A stretch of DNA of 64,000 bases from Desulfatitalea tepidiphila (GTDB lineage Bacteria; Desulfobacterota; Desulfobacteria; Desulfobacterales; Desulfosarcinaceae), in assembly GCF_001293685.1 (NCBI RefSeq), contig NZ_BCAG01000001.1, forward strand, positions 868,001 through 932,000. Direction: 5' to 3'. The notes under the pieces were generated by a model. It worked only from the letters and a program-made list of their open reading frames with translations, was not told the origin of the DNA and made no database searches. The position numbers were made by a program, and so were the translations under genes. This document shows positions 16,807-26,044 of the stretch, in pieces (within the stretch, counting starts at the first letter, position 1; each line of letters starts with the position of its first letter).

Positions 16807-18741
16807 ATGAGAATCATCACCGCGCGCAGAATCAGCCAGATTTTTTTCGTTCTGCTGTTCATCTGGTTTTGCATGGCCGCCACCCTGGGCGAGCGATGGT
16901 GGCAGCTGCGCGGCTGGCCGGTCAACTGGCTGCTGCAGCTCGATCCGCTCCATGCCCTGGGGCTGTGGCTCGCAACCCATACCCTTTACAAGGGAATGCT
17001 GTGGGGGGTGCTGACGCTGGCCCTCACCTTTGTTCTGGGACGTTTTTTTTGCGGCTGGATCTGCCCGTTTGGTGCGCTGCAGCAGCTGATGGGCGTATTG
17101 GGCAAACAGGGTTTGAAACCGGCGCAGCGAATCGCCCGCAACCGGCCCCATGCGGCCCAATGGATCAAATATGGGTTGCTCCTCTTCGTGCTGGCGCTGG
17201 CGGCGGCGGACATGATGAATTTCGTTGTGTCTTCCAGCCGGCAGTCGCCGTTAGTGTTCTGGGGGGGATTGGCGGCAGCGGTGGTCGGGTTGGTCGTTCT
17301 GCATGCTTTTCAATGGATACGGATGCGCCGCGATGTGGCCGTCATTGTGGCCGCGCTGTTGACCGGCGGGCTGCTCTTCGAATGGATGGCGCCCGAAAGT
17401 CGCTGGTTGGCCGCTTCGCTGCAAACCGGGCTTCTCGATCCTATCGCCCTGATGCATCGTTCGGTCAACCTGGTGGTGGTGCCCCTAGTGGATGCCCCCT
17501 TGAAGGTTACATCCGCCCTTCCGCGCGTCTATCCGGGCAGCTTATTGATTGGCCTGCTTTTCCTGCTGTTTTTGTTGTTGTCCCTGCGTGTGCCGCGATT
17601 TTACTGCCGTTTCGTCTGCCCGCTGGGTGCGCTGTTCGGGCTCTGCAGCCGGTGGAGCATCTGGCGCATCGGCCAGGCGGGCGACGGCTGTACTCATTGT
17701 CTCCGGTGCGAGCGGGACTGCGAAGGGGCCTGTGCACCGGCGGAGACCATCCGGATCAGTGAATGTGTCCTGTGTCTCAACTGCCTGGATCGCTGCGGTC
17801 ACGGGGTTATGGGATACCATCTCACGCCGTCGGCGGCCGGAGAGTCGGCTTCACCGGATCTGACCCGCCGCCAGGTGGTGGTGGCGCTGGCTGCCGGCCT
17901 GGTCGGCGCGCCGGTGATGCGCCTCGAAGGCAGCGCCGGCCTTGACTGGAACCCAAGTGTGATCCGGCCGCCGGGCGCCCTGTCAGAGGAGGCCTTTCTG
18001 GCCCGCTGCATCAAGTGCGGCCAATGTATGCGGATCTGCCCGACCAACGTCATTCATCCCGCCGGGCTGCAAGGCGGGCTCGAGGGGCTGTGGGCGCCCA
18101 TGCTCAACTTTCGCGTGGGCAGCAGCGGCTGCCAGCACAATTGCGTGGCCTGCAGTTTCGTATGCCCGACCGCAGCCCTGCGGCCCATCAGCGTGGATGA
18201 GCGCATGGGGCGCGGGGCATTTGCCGGGAGCGGTCCCTTGCGGATCGGCATGGCCTTCGTCGATCGGGGCCGCTGCCTGCCTTGGGCCATGGACACCCCG
18301 TGCATCGTCTGCCAGGAAAACTGTCCGGTGAGTCCCAAGGCCATTTTTACCCGCGAGGAGTTCCGGCAGGTACGGGGCGGTCTATACATGGTAAAGACCG
18401 CCGAGGGCCATACCCTTGTTCTGCAAACGACGGCGTTGCGCCAGGATCAGTACGCCACCGGCGATTACTTTTGCCGTTACGCAGACGAGCCACCTCGCCC
18501 TATTGCGGCCAGCAACGACGATTCACTCACCTTGGGGCCGCAACCGGTCTGGTCCCGATGGCCCGAACCTGGGCAACCCATCGAGGTGCTGATCCGGTTG
18601 CAACAGCCGTATGTGGACCCGACCCGGTGCATCGGCTGCGGTGTCTGCGAACATGAGTGTCCGGTTCAGGGCCGCCGGGCGATTCGCGTCACCGCCGAAA
18701 ACGAATCGCGCAACCCGTCCCATCGTCTGGTGTTGTCCTAG
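16807..18741 (+). CDS. Membrane polyferredoxin, NapH-NapG-like fusion
   Basis: 644 residues. The N-terminal half is a NapH/NosR-like membrane part with several helices and two CX3CP motifs (FCGWICPFG near residue 82 and FYCRFVCPLG near 265), followed by a cytoplasmic or membrane-proximal 4Fe-4S region. At about residue 350 a TRRQVVVALAAGLVG segment resembles the Tat signal of NapG, now internal. The C-terminal half carries four further Cys clusters (CIKCGQCMRIC, CQHNCVACSFVC, CIVCQENC and CIGCGVCEHEC). By family, NapG/NapH pass quinol electrons to periplasmic reductases. A single-chain fusion would send membrane electrons outward, perhaps to the neighbouring DUF362 or aldo/keto reductase proteins. 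Confidence 0.82.
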   Translation: MRIITARRISQIFFVLLFIWFCMAATLGERWWQLRGWPVNWLLQLDPLHALGLWLATHTLYKGMLWGVLTLALTFVLGRFFCGWICPFGALQQLMGVLGKQGLKPAQRIARNRPHAAQWIKYGLLLFVLALAAADMMNFVVSSSRQSPLVFWGGLAAAVVGLVVLHAFQWIRMRRDVAVIVAALLTGGLLFEWMAPESRWLAASLQTGLLDPIALMHRSVNLVVVPLVDAPLKVTSALPRVYPGSLLIGLLFLLFLLLSLRVPRFYCRFVCPLGALFGLCSRWSIWRIGQAGDGCTHCLRCERDCEGACAPAETIRISECVLCLNCLDRCGHGVMGYHLTPSAAGESASPDLTRRQVVVALAAGLVGAPVMRLEGSAGLDWNPSVIRPPGALSEEAFLARCIKCGQCMRICPTNVIHPAGLQGGLEGLWAPMLNFRVGSSGCQHNCVACSFVCPTAALRPISVDERMGRGAFAGSGPLRIGMAFVDRGRCLPWAMDTPCIVCQENCPVSPKAIFTREEFRQVRGGLYMVKTAEGHTLVLQTTALRQDQYATGDYFCRYADEPPRPIAASNDDSLTLGPQPVWSRWPEPGQPIEVLIRLQQPYVDPTRCIGCGVCEHECPVQGRRAIRVTAENESRNPSHRLVLS

Positions 18742-18838
18742 CCGGCGCAGGTCACTATGGCAGGCGCGGGTAGGCAGCATTCGTTAAAAAAATGAAGAGA
18801 AAAAATCTTTTAGCATTGCACAAATGGGGGAGGATACC

Positions 18839-20071
18839 ATGAAAACAGAATACGAAGGCTTTTCCAGACGCCAATTTTTGAAGACCGCCGGCGCCATCGG
18901 CGCCGGGTCGTTGCTGGCCGGCCGGGCGGCGGCCGTTTCGCCGGTCGATGCGCCCGTTGCCAAGCAGGCCTTGCTGGACCGGGTGCCCACCCGGCCTTTC
19001 GGAAGAAGCGGACGGGACGTTTCCATTTTATCGCTGGGCGGCATGTTCGATATCGGCGCCAATCAGCTGATGCTCCGGCAGGCCATTAAATGGGGCGTGA
19101 CCTACTGGGACACCGCCGATTGCTATCAGGCCGGCAGCGAGGACGGGATCGGCAAATATTTCGGCAAGTATCCCGAGGATCGGGAGAAAATATTCCTGGT
19201 GACAAAATCCGACGCACGCGACCCGGAAGGGATGAACCGGTTGCTGGCACGCTCTCTGGAGCGCATGAAAACCACCTATATCGACCTCTATTTCATCCAC
19301 GGCCTCAGCCGCATCAATGAGCTCGATGACCATACCCGGCGTTGGGTCGACGAAACCAAAAAGGATGGCCGGATCAAGCTGTTCGGGTTCAGCACCCATC
19401 GCAACATGCCGGAGGTGATGCAGGGGGCCGCCCGGTTGGGGTGGGTGGACGGCATCATGACGACCTACAACTTTCGCAATATGCATACCCGGGAGATGCA
19501 GGACGCCGTATCGGCATGCGCCGACGCCGGCGTCGGGCTGGTCGCCATGAAGACCCAGGCCAGGGGATCGTGGTTCGACTGGAGCCGTTCGCAGCCTGAG
19601 GGCCGGGCCCTGGCCGAGCATTTCCACCGAAAGGGATGGACAGAGGAGCAGGCCAAGCTCAAGGCCGTCTGGCAGGAGCCGCGCATCGCCAGCATCTGTT
19701 CCCAGATGGACAGCATGCGCCTGCTGAAAGCCAACATGGAAGTCGCGGTGGATCCCGAGCCGCTGACCTCGGCCGAGGTGGAGATGTTCCAGCGCTATGC
19801 CGTTGCCACGGCGGGCCACTATTGCGCCGGTTGCAGTGGACATTGCCAGATGGCCGAAACGGTGGACATCCCGATCAGCGACGTGATGCGCTACCACATG
19901 TATTGCCGCAGCTACGGCCGGGCCGATTGGGCCCGGGAGCAGTTCGCAGCCCTGCCGGAGGCCGTCAAGTCCGCAATGGCCAGGGCTGATTTTACGGCTG
20001 CCGAAGCCCGCTGCCCCCAGGGCATGCCCATCGGAAGACTGATGCGTGATGCGATCGAGGACTTCGCTTAA
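18839..20071 (+). CDS. Aldo/keto reductase, Tat-exported, with C-terminal Fe-S motif
   Basis: 410 residues. A twin-arginine signal (SRRQFLKTAGAIGAGSLLAG) precedes an aldo/keto reductase TIM barrel with TYWDTADCYQAG near the catalytic Asp and Tyr, KSDARD (catalytic Lys) and YFIHGL (catalytic His). The C-terminus has YCAGCSGHC and RCPQGMPIGRLM, the cluster-binding pattern of ferredoxin-like aldo/keto reductases. GGGAGG lies seven bases before the ATG at 18839. Export in folded form and the Fe-S tail suggest use of protein-bound electrons rather than cytoplasmic NADPH; this is inference. It follows the NapH-NapG fusion by 97 bases and converges on the next gene, with stop codons overlapping. Confidence 0.82.
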   Translation: MKTEYEGFSRRQFLKTAGAIGAGSLLAGRAAAVSPVDAPVAKQALLDRVPTRPFGRSGRDVSILSLGGMFDIGANQLMLRQAIKWGVTYWDTADCYQAGSEDGIGKYFGKYPEDREKIFLVTKSDARDPEGMNRLLARSLERMKTTYIDLYFIHGLSRINELDDHTRRWVDETKKDGRIKLFGFSTHRNMPEVMQGAARLGWVDGIMTTYNFRNMHTREMQDAVSACADAGVGLVAMKTQARGSWFDWSRSQPEGRALAEHFHRKGWTEEQAKLKAVWQEPRIASICSQMDSMRLLKANMEVAVDPEPLTSAEVEMFQRYAVATAGHYCAGCSGHCQMAETVDIPISDVMRYHMYCRSYGRADWAREQFAALPEAVKSAMARADFTAAEARCPQGMPIGRLMRDAIEDFA

Positions 20072-21255
20072 CCGGCTTTTGCCAGGGCCTGGTCGATGTC
20101 GGCGATGATGTCTTCGACATTTTCCACGCCCACGGCAAAACGGATCAGGCCGTCTTTGATGCCAAGTTCGAGGCGTTCAGTCCGGGTTTTATCATAGTAG
20201 CTGATGGTGGCCGGGTGGGTGATGAGCGATTCGACGCCTCCCAGGCTCGGGCCGATGTTGACGATCGTCAACCGGCTGAGGAAATCCAGCACATAGTCGA
20301 TGTCCTCTTTGACCTCGAAGGTCACCACGGCGCCGTAGCCCTTCATTTGACGCTTGGCCACATCATGGTGCGGATGGCTGGGAAGGCCCGGATAGTAGAC
20401 GCGCAGCACTTTGGGATGCCGCTCGAGGTATTCGGCCACCGCCTGGCCGTTTTCATTGAGGCGCTGCATGCGCAGTTCGAACGTTTTTATGCCGCGGATC
20501 AACAGATACGCGGAGTTGGGGTCGATGACCCCGCCGGTGATCTTCAGGTATTCGCGGATCGGTGCGGTCAGCTCTTTTTTGCCGAGCACGACGCCGCTGA
20601 GCAGATCGTTGTGGCCGCCGAGGTACTTGGTGGCGCTGTGGACGACGAGATCGATACCATACTCGAGGGGGCGCTGATTGTAAGGGGTGGCAAACGTGCT
20701 GTCCGAGATGATCAGAATCCCCCTGGGCTTGAAAAGGGACACGAGCCGTTCGAGATCCATGATATTCAGATACGGGTTGGTCGGCGATTCGGAGAAAAAA
20801 AGGCGCGTATTGGGTTTGATGGTCCGCTCCATGGCCTCGTAGTCGCACATCCTTACGACCGTGCATTCGATTTGAAATCGGTTGAGACAGCTGCGGCAGA
20901 AATCGAGCGTACGTTTATAGGCATCATCGGTGATGATGATGTGGTCGCCGCTTTTCAGAAGAGCGAACAGTGCTGTCGTAATGGCGCTCATCCCCGAGGA
21001 GAAGAGGACGGCATCTTCCGCATCCTCGATGGCCGCCAGTTTTCCTTCGGCGGCGACCTGGGTGGGATGGCCGTACCGGCCGTATTCGAACCGACCTGCC
21101 GCCCCCTGGGCCAGTTTTCTGATTTCCTCGACATTCTTGAAAATAAAGGTCGATGTCTGAACGATGGGGGTCGTTACCGAACCATACTCATTATATCGCA
21201 CCTCGCCCGCGTGTACGGATCGGGTCGACAGTCCCTGTTTGGATCCTGTTTCCAT
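20068..21255 (-). CDS. Trans-sulfuration PLP enzyme (cystathionine gamma-synthase/beta-lyase family)
   Basis: 395 residues of the Cys/Met metabolism PLP family. The pyridoxal-phosphate lysine is Lys210 in HSATKYLGGHND; SSGMSAITTALFALL near residue 86 and SDSTFATPYNQ near 184 are the cofactor-binding blocks. The family interconverts homoserine esters, cystathionine, homocysteine and related thiols; which reaction is used here cannot be settled by motif. Typical annotations are cystathionine gamma-synthase or aminotransferase class I/II-fold. The gene is alone on this strand, with an intergenic gap of about 200 bases to the CoA-transferase gene. Confidence 0.85.
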   Translation of the reverse strand: METGSKQGLSTRSVHAGEVRYNEYGSVTTPIVQTSTFIFKNVEEIRKLAQGAAGRFEYGRYGHPTQVAAEGKLAAIEDAEDAVLFSSGMSAITTALFALLKSGDHIIITDDAYKRTLDFCRSCLNRFQIECTVVRMCDYEAMERTIKPNTRLFFSESPTNPYLNIMDLERLVSLFKPRGILIISDSTFATPYNQRPLEYGIDLVVHSATKYLGGHNDLLSGVVLGKKELTAPIREYLKITGGVIDPNSAYLLIRGIKTFELRMQRLNENGQAVAEYLERHPKVLRVYYPGLPSHPHHDVAKRQMKGYGAVVTFEVKEDIDYVLDFLSRLTIVNIGPSLGGVESLITHPATISYYDKTRTERLELGIKDGLIRFAVGVENVEDIIADIDQALAKAG

Positions 21256-21454
21256 AGAGTGTCACCCCATACAATTTTTTTCTTGGCTGATCATATCGGT
21301 TTTGATCCGGCTCAAGGCACTCGCCGTCGGCCTTGGCCTCGGTTGCGGATAATGTTTTGAAATTAATAAGAACATTCTGATCTATAGTGTGTTTAAGCCG
21401 ATATTTCAAGAGCCGTTTCAGATCCATTCAGTCGAGTCTTTTTTTAGGCTGGTT

Positions 21455-23626
21455 TCAGCAGAACCCTGCCAGCCGGAACGCCAGCAGCAACATCTTGTGG
21501 GTTTGCATCTCTTCGGGTGTCGCAGGAGCGGCAAGACCCATGCGCACCATGAAGGGTTGCAGGTTGTCTGGTATTTCAATGGGCAGTTGCTTCATGATTT
21601 CCGGAAAGCTCTCCGCATCGGGACCGGCGGCCTTGGCCTTGAGGACCTTCAGGGCGTAGGCGATCATCAGTTCGACATCGGTAAACATGGAGCCGAACGG
21701 AAAATCCGGGAACAGCCCCATGGCCTTAAACGCCTTGAGCGTTTCGGCGAGGCGTTCGGGGGTGTTGTGCCGGAATTGCTCCGGGATTTCGTAGTCCTGG
21801 GGGATCTTGTTGTTTTTCTTGGCCTCGGACAGAAGCGCTTCCTGAAACCGGGCATCGGTAATATTGAGCATGGCCTTGATCACATCCTGATCGCACTTGC
21901 CCCGCAGGTCGGCGATGCCGTATTCGGTGACGATAATATCTTTCAAGTGCCTGGGGATGGTCACGTTGCCGTAGTTGTAAACGATATTGGAGAGGGTCTT
22001 GCCCTTCTCCTGACGGGTGCCTTTGATCATCATCACCAGGCGGCCGTCCGGCAGGGCGTGGGCCATGGAAACAAAGTTGTACTGGCCGCCCACACCGCTG
22101 ATCACCGTGCCATCCTCGAGCATGTCCGACGAGACATGACCCAGCACGGTCGCTTTCATGCCCGTGTTGCAGAAGCGGCCGTCTTTTCTCTGCAACGCCC
22201 GCAAGGTTTCGTTGCCATACAACTGGTTGGCCACCTCGACGCCGGTCATTTCAAATTGATTCTGCTCCTCTTCAGGCATGTGGTTGAGGGTATCGTAAAA
22301 ATCCTTGGGACCGATGAAAAAAGCGCCGGTGAGCACGACGCCGTTCTTCAACGCCGATCCCAGGCAGTTGTCGCTGACGGCTCTGAGGTTTTCCGCGTCC
22401 GCCAGCAGCGCCGAAAAGCGTCGGCCATCGCAAATGATCTCTCCATTCGCATAGACCGCCTCGGCTTTGAATACGCCGACATGCTGCAGTGCTTCGAAAT
22501 CTTTACGCGTCAAATAGGGATGAAGGGTCTCCTGTTCTATCATCCACGCCAGGATCTCGGGTGGAATCTGGTCCTTCAGCTTGCCCTCGTTGATCAGGCG
22601 CTGGACGCCGGCATGGTGATAGACTTTGCGCTTGATAACACCCCCTTTGTACAGCTGCAGGAAACCATCCACCAGCATTTCGGTCGATCCATAGAGTCCC
22701 TCCTCGAAGGTGCCTGTCCCGCCGACGCTGTTGATCAAATCGCCGTAGGTGGCGCTGATGCCGCTGTGGTCGAGAAGTTTTCGATACGCTTCGTTCTGGT
22801 TGTTACGCAGATTCAAGCCATAGGCGATGGCGTCGCCCAAGGCGCCGATGCCGATCTGCAGGGTGCCGCCGTCCTTGATCAGGGTGCTGACGTGCAGACC
22901 GATCATATAATCGGGCACGGAAACCGGCTGACGCGGCGTTTGGAACAGCGGGTAATTCAAATCGGGATCGTCGATGATGATGTCATAGATATCGGCGGGC
23001 ACTTCTGCATCGCCATGCATGAATGGCAGGTTGGCATTGACCATTCCGATGGAGAGCTTTTTGATGCCCTTTTGATTGTATCGTCTGAACTTGCCCAGAG
23101 TTTCCAAAGCGGTATCCGCATTGCAACTGGTGCTGTAAATCGTGTCGCCGTCCTTGTCTTTCTTGGCGATGATTTGTGCGAAGATATCATTTTGATAGGC
23201 GTCACAATCCCGGACCGTGTGGGTGTAGTTGGTGCTCATGAAGTTCTGCTGCATTATCGGGTTGTGTCGATATGCACCGGCCTTGCAGAAGAGTTCGCGG
23301 ATGGTGACGTTGGTCGGCAGATCCCCTTTTCTCAAGTCCATTAGGTAGTCCAGGTCCGGGACGCCTTCCCATGCACGGTTGACGACCGGTTCCAGGAACC
23401 GGCGTTCGAGATCGCTGTGCCATACTGGTTTTTCCAGGGAGAGTGCCGTATAGATTGTCAGTCTGAGCGCCGGGTCCTTTTTCACCCGCTGATACAAGGC
23501 GTTGATCAGGGGTACCGGTTTTCCAAGTCCGAGCGGCATACCGATTTTGATATCGTTGCCGAAATTATCGATGATGTGATCGACGGTCTGTTCCACGTCA
23601 AGGTACAAAGGCTGTTTGTTTTCCAT
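21455..23626 (-). CDS. Acetyl-CoA hydrolase/CoA-transferase family protein (long form)
   Basis: 723 residues from the ATG at 23626, which follows GGGGA; an ATG four codons upstream has no ribosome-binding site. The C-terminal half has the signature SGVGGQYNFVSMAH and TEYGIADLRGK of acetyl-CoA hydrolase and 4-hydroxybutyrate/succinyl CoA-transferases. The catalytic Glu of this family precedes the GGQ block by tens of residues. At more than 700 residues it is longer than the usual 430-500, with an extended middle section, as in a subgroup common in Desulfobacterota. A role in acetate or acyl-CoA exchange during fermentation or fatty-acid oxidation is inferred. An AT-rich stretch around 23750-23800 probably holds its promoter. 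Confidence 0.82.
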   Translation of the reverse strand: MENKQPLYLDVEQTVDHIIDNFGNDIKIGMPLGLGKPVPLINALYQRVKKDPALRLTIYTALSLEKPVWHSDLERRFLEPVVNRAWEGVPDLDYLMDLRKGDLPTNVTIRELFCKAGAYRHNPIMQQNFMSTNYTHTVRDCDAYQNDIFAQIIAKKDKDGDTIYSTSCNADTALETLGKFRRYNQKGIKKLSIGMVNANLPFMHGDAEVPADIYDIIIDDPDLNYPLFQTPRQPVSVPDYMIGLHVSTLIKDGGTLQIGIGALGDAIAYGLNLRNNQNEAYRKLLDHSGISATYGDLINSVGGTGTFEEGLYGSTEMLVDGFLQLYKGGVIKRKVYHHAGVQRLINEGKLKDQIPPEILAWMIEQETLHPYLTRKDFEALQHVGVFKAEAVYANGEIICDGRRFSALLADAENLRAVSDNCLGSALKNGVVLTGAFFIGPKDFYDTLNHMPEEEQNQFEMTGVEVANQLYGNETLRALQRKDGRFCNTGMKATVLGHVSSDMLEDGTVISGVGGQYNFVSMAHALPDGRLVMMIKGTRQEKGKTLSNIVYNYGNVTIPRHLKDIIVTEYGIADLRGKCDQDVIKAMLNITDARFQEALLSEAKKNNKIPQDYEIPEQFRHNTPERLAETLKAFKAMGLFPDFPFGSMFTDVELMIAYALKVLKAKAAGPDAESFPEIMKQLPIEIPDNLQPFMVRMGLAAPATPEEMQTHKMLLLAFRLAGFC

Positions 23627-23879
23627 TCCAATCCCCATGAAGCTGATAGTGATTATCCGGCCCCATCGCGCTGGATGGGCGCCATCCCAAAATTCAGAGT
23701 AAAATTCGCGACGCTATATCAACGAATGGGTGGACATGCCAGCACTTTGTTGGGTTTAATTAATCATTTCAAAATATTATAAATAATTGACGTTCAGAAA
23801 ATAGATGATGGTAAGCATGCGACGGGCGGGTTGTGACGAACTGATTTTATTTCAAATAGGCCTGTCGGCGAAACTGAAA

Positions 23880-23905
23880 CGGCCGTTTGGACAACCAAAC
23901 GGCCG
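23880..23905 (-). terminator. Intrinsic-type terminator for the Lys-rich protein gene
   Basis: An 11-bp perfect stem (CGGCCGTTTGG) with a four-base loop. Read on the minus strand it is followed by TTTCAGTTTC and lies about 30 bases after the stop at 23937. Confidence 0.7.
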
Positions 23906-23936
23906 GGTAATGGTGGGTGTTAAATAAATGAGATGG

Positions 23937-24293
23937 TTAATCGGCTGCCCCGCTTTCCGCTTTTTTGGTTTTGGGCTTGGCTTCTTTCTTGGTTCCTTTT
24001 GCAGCGGTCGCCTTGGGGGCTTTTACAGTGGGCCGGCTTTGGGCTTCCCGTTTGGACGCGGCTTTCTTTTCCTTTTCCTCGCGTTTTTGCGCGCCGAGCT
24101 TTTCCATGGCCGCCACCCGGGTCAATCTTCGCTTGGCTTGGCGCATCGAGGCCTTGAGCATTTTGACCACAGGGTCCTTATCAATGACCGCCGCTTCCAT
24201 CCCCTTTTCTTTTAAGAGACCGATTCGGGCGGAAATCCTGGCTGCGGCGGCATCCTTGTGAAGTTGTTCATAGATTTTTGCCTTCAGGTTCAT
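23937..24293 (-). CDS. Small basic protein with Lys/Ala-rich tail
   Basis: 118 residues from the ATG at 24293, preceded by AAGGAG. The N-terminal 60 residues look helical (MNLKAKIYEQLHKDAAAARISARIG...), and the C-terminal half is a low-complexity Lys/Ala/Glu tail resembling the tails of histone-like and other nucleic-acid-binding proteins. No named domain is recognised. A strong terminator follows and the HNH gene lies upstream on the same strand. DNA or RNA binding is a reasonable guess from charge alone. Confidence 0.6.
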   Translation of the reverse strand: MNLKAKIYEQLHKDAAAARISARIGLLKEKGMEAAVIDKDPVVKMLKASMRQAKRRLTRVAAMEKLGAQKREEKEKKAASKREAQSRPTVKAPKATAAKGTKKEAKPKTKKAESGAAD

Positions 24294-24384
24294 TCTCGAC
24301 TCCTTTTGAGGTTTCAAGCAACTTATGGAAAAAACTACGAATAAATAGTCCAAGAAACAGGGTTTGTCAATTCGGATCGAATGT

Positions 24385-24774
24385 TCAGATCAACCCTTTT
24401 TTCTTCAGCAGGTCAGACAGCCCGGCAAACGGTGTGTTGCCCGAGTCGGAAGGTTGGCTGCCATCGGACGGGCCGCTGTCATAGGATTCGGCCACCGCGA
24501 TGCGATCGTGCTCATTGTCATGGCAGTAGATGCAGAGCAACTCCCAGTTGCTGCCGTCGGGAGGATTGTTGTCGTGATTATGGTCCTTGTGGTGCACTGT
24601 CAGTTCGCGCAGGCGTTTGCCTGAAAATTCGCGGCCGCATCGTGCACAGATCCAGGGAAAGAGCTTCAAGGCCCTCTCCCGGTAAGTTTTTTCCTGCTCC
24701 TCGCGGTGCCGTCGTGCTTCCGCTACGATTTTGGCCAGACGTTCACGGTCTGCCGAGCCCTTTTTGGAAGTCAT
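24385..24774 (-). CDS. YajD-like HNH nuclease family protein
   Basis: 129 residues. Zinc-binding Cys pairs C43-X2-C46 and C81-X2-C84 frame the HNH core (ELTVHHKDHNHDNNPPDGSN... with His61/His62 and Asn near 76, ending CHDNEH). This is the YajD family, small stand-alone HNH endonucleases of unknown physiological role. The ATG at 24774 follows GAAGG; a GTG at 24789 overlaps the stop of the upstream J-domain gene and is an alternative. Overlap or tight spacing suggests co-transcription with that gene. The Ser/Gly/Asp-rich tail is probably disordered. Confidence 0.82.
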   Translation of the reverse strand: MTSKKGSADRERLAKIVAEARRHREEQEKTYRERALKLFPWICARCGREFSGKRLRELTVHHKDHNHDNNPPDGSNWELLCIYCHDNEHDRIAVAESYDSGPSDGSQPSDSGNTPFAGLSDLLKKKGLI

Positions 24775-24785
24775 GTGAAATACCT

Positions 24786-25211
24786 TCACTGTCTGGAGAG
24801 TTTTTCATAAGCGGCCTGGATTTCCTTAAAGCGCTTTTCGGCAAGTTCCTGGAACTCTTTGCCTAAATGGGCCACCTTGTCCGGATGATACTGGTTGGCC
24901 AATTTTCGGTAAGCCGCTTGGATCTCCTCTTTTCCAGCGTTGCGCCGGACACCCAGAATCTCGTATGGATCAGTTGGATCGTTCCCATTTGACTGGTTTG
25001 CATCCCGTTGCTTTTGTTGATCCTCATGATCATGATGGTTTTGCTGCTGCGATGGTCTCGTGCCCCGCAACCGCATGATTTGGCGCACCATCAGAAAGAG
25101 AACCACGAGGTCATCGAGCCAGCCGCGCAAGGGTATGAAATCCGGCAGCAGGTCATAGGGCGAGAGGATATAGATTAGCGCCAGGATTATCCAGATCCAT
25201 GCCATAGGCAT
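24786..25211 (-). CDS. DUF1232-like membrane segment fused to a J domain
   Basis: About 141 residues. The N-terminus ([18 protein letters not shown] then [12 protein letters not shown]) matches the short DUF1232/YkvA membrane motif. A Gln/His/Asn-rich linker follows, then a C-terminal J domain ([21 protein letters not shown]) with the essential HPD motif that stimulates DnaK ATPase. It is thus a membrane-tethered Hsp40-like co-chaperone. The start is uncertain; the ATG at 25211 (MPMAW) or 25205 is preferred over the longer ORF. The 145-bp repeat begins 26 bases upstream and may influence its promoter. Confidence 0.8.
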   Translation of the reverse strand: MPMAWIWIILALIYILSPYDLLPDFIPLRGWLDDLVVLFLMVRQIMRLRGTRPSQQQNHHDHEDQQKQRDANQSNGNDPTDPYEILGVRRNAGKEEIQAAYRKLANQYHPDKVAHLGKEFQELAEKRFKEIQAAYEKLSRQ

Positions 25212-25236
25212 ATCCGCTCTGCAGAATGAAAATAGG

Positions 25237-25381
25237 TAGTGCCCATCCACAAATGGCCAATTTGCCCAATATCTGCGTTCTGCTCAAAATTTTATCCTCG
25301 GAATATCAACTATATGCCTGCGGTAAAATTTTTCGCACGCCTTGATCTCAACCAAATTTGCCTATTTGTGGACGGACACTA
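25237..25381. repeat. 145-bp MITE-like element, copy 1
   Basis: Termini TAGTGCCCATCCACAAATG and, inverted, TAGTGTCCGTCCACAAATA. A second copy of identical length and about 90% identity by eye is at 52325-52469. The TA at both ends would fit insertion at TA targets, as for IS630/Tc1-type MITEs. It holds no reading frame. Confidence 0.8.
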
Positions 25382-25391
25382 TGTGGGAGGC

Positions 25392-25787
25392 TTACTCCCA
25401 GCGATTGCCGCCCCGGTGTTTGAGATCGATGATATCGACCCGTCCACTTTCATCGACCAGCGTGTTCAAGGCAAAGCTGACCAGTCCAATGATCAGCGCA
25501 CCGAATACCGCCGTCCAGAAACCATGCACTTCAAATCCACTGATCACGCCGGAGGCCATTTTCAACATGACGGCGTTGATGACGAAGGTAAAGAGACCAA
25601 AGGTAAGGATATTGATCGGAAGGGTCAGGATCAGGGCGATGGGCCTGAAAAAGGCGTTAAGAATTCCCAACATTGCAGCGGCCCCGAGGGCCGAAAAGAA
25701 ACCACTGACGCGTACGCCATCCAATAGATATGAAGCCAACACGATGGCAAACGTGAGTGTCAGCCATCGAAGCGCCAAGCCGCGCAT
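25392..25787 (-). CDS. Phage-holin family IV/YvlD-like small membrane protein
   Basis: 131 residues with about four transmembrane helices (LALRWLTLTFAIVLASYLL, ALGAAAMLGILNAFFRPIA, LPINILTFGLFTFVINAVML, AVFGALIIGLVSFALNTLV). This is the Pfam 'mycobacterial 4 TMS phage holin' (YvlD) family, widespread in bacteria and not phage-derived despite the name. GGGAGG precedes the ATG at 25787. The conserved LNAFFRPI block is the family signature. Its function is unknown; links to envelope stress have been described for YvlD relatives. The gene ends 10 bases from the 145-bp repeat. Confidence 0.8.
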   Translation of the reverse strand: MRGLALRWLTLTFAIVLASYLLDGVRVSGFFSALGAAAMLGILNAFFRPIALILTLPINILTFGLFTFVINAVMLKMASGVISGFEVHGFWTAVFGALIIGLVSFALNTLVDESGRVDIIDLKHRGGNRWE

Positions 25788-26044
25788 GAATGTCCTCCCT
25801 ATAGATATGTCAGTTGAGACATAGCAACCACGTCCGGCAATCACTTTCTATCGTTCCAACCAGACAAATGCCGAGGAGCTGCCCTCTGATTGACATACAA
25901 GATAGGATGTCTCTGCAAGCTTGGCAAGCTGGCAGGTGTGTTTCGAGTTATCAAGTACCGGGTTTCGTTGGCGGAGGTTTGTCATCACTTTCAGGGTATC
26001 CGCCCGCGAATCGGCCATCCGCGGATTGACACGCGATAAGTGCC

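Noticed and set aside
21389-23344. A 651-codon plus-strand ORF opposite the CoA-transferase gene
   Set aside because: Shadow of the minus-strand gene; no domain or ribosome-binding site.
25392-25787. Holin-like gene as a prophage remnant
   Set aside because: The family is a general bacterial membrane protein, and no other phage gene, integrase or attachment site was seen.
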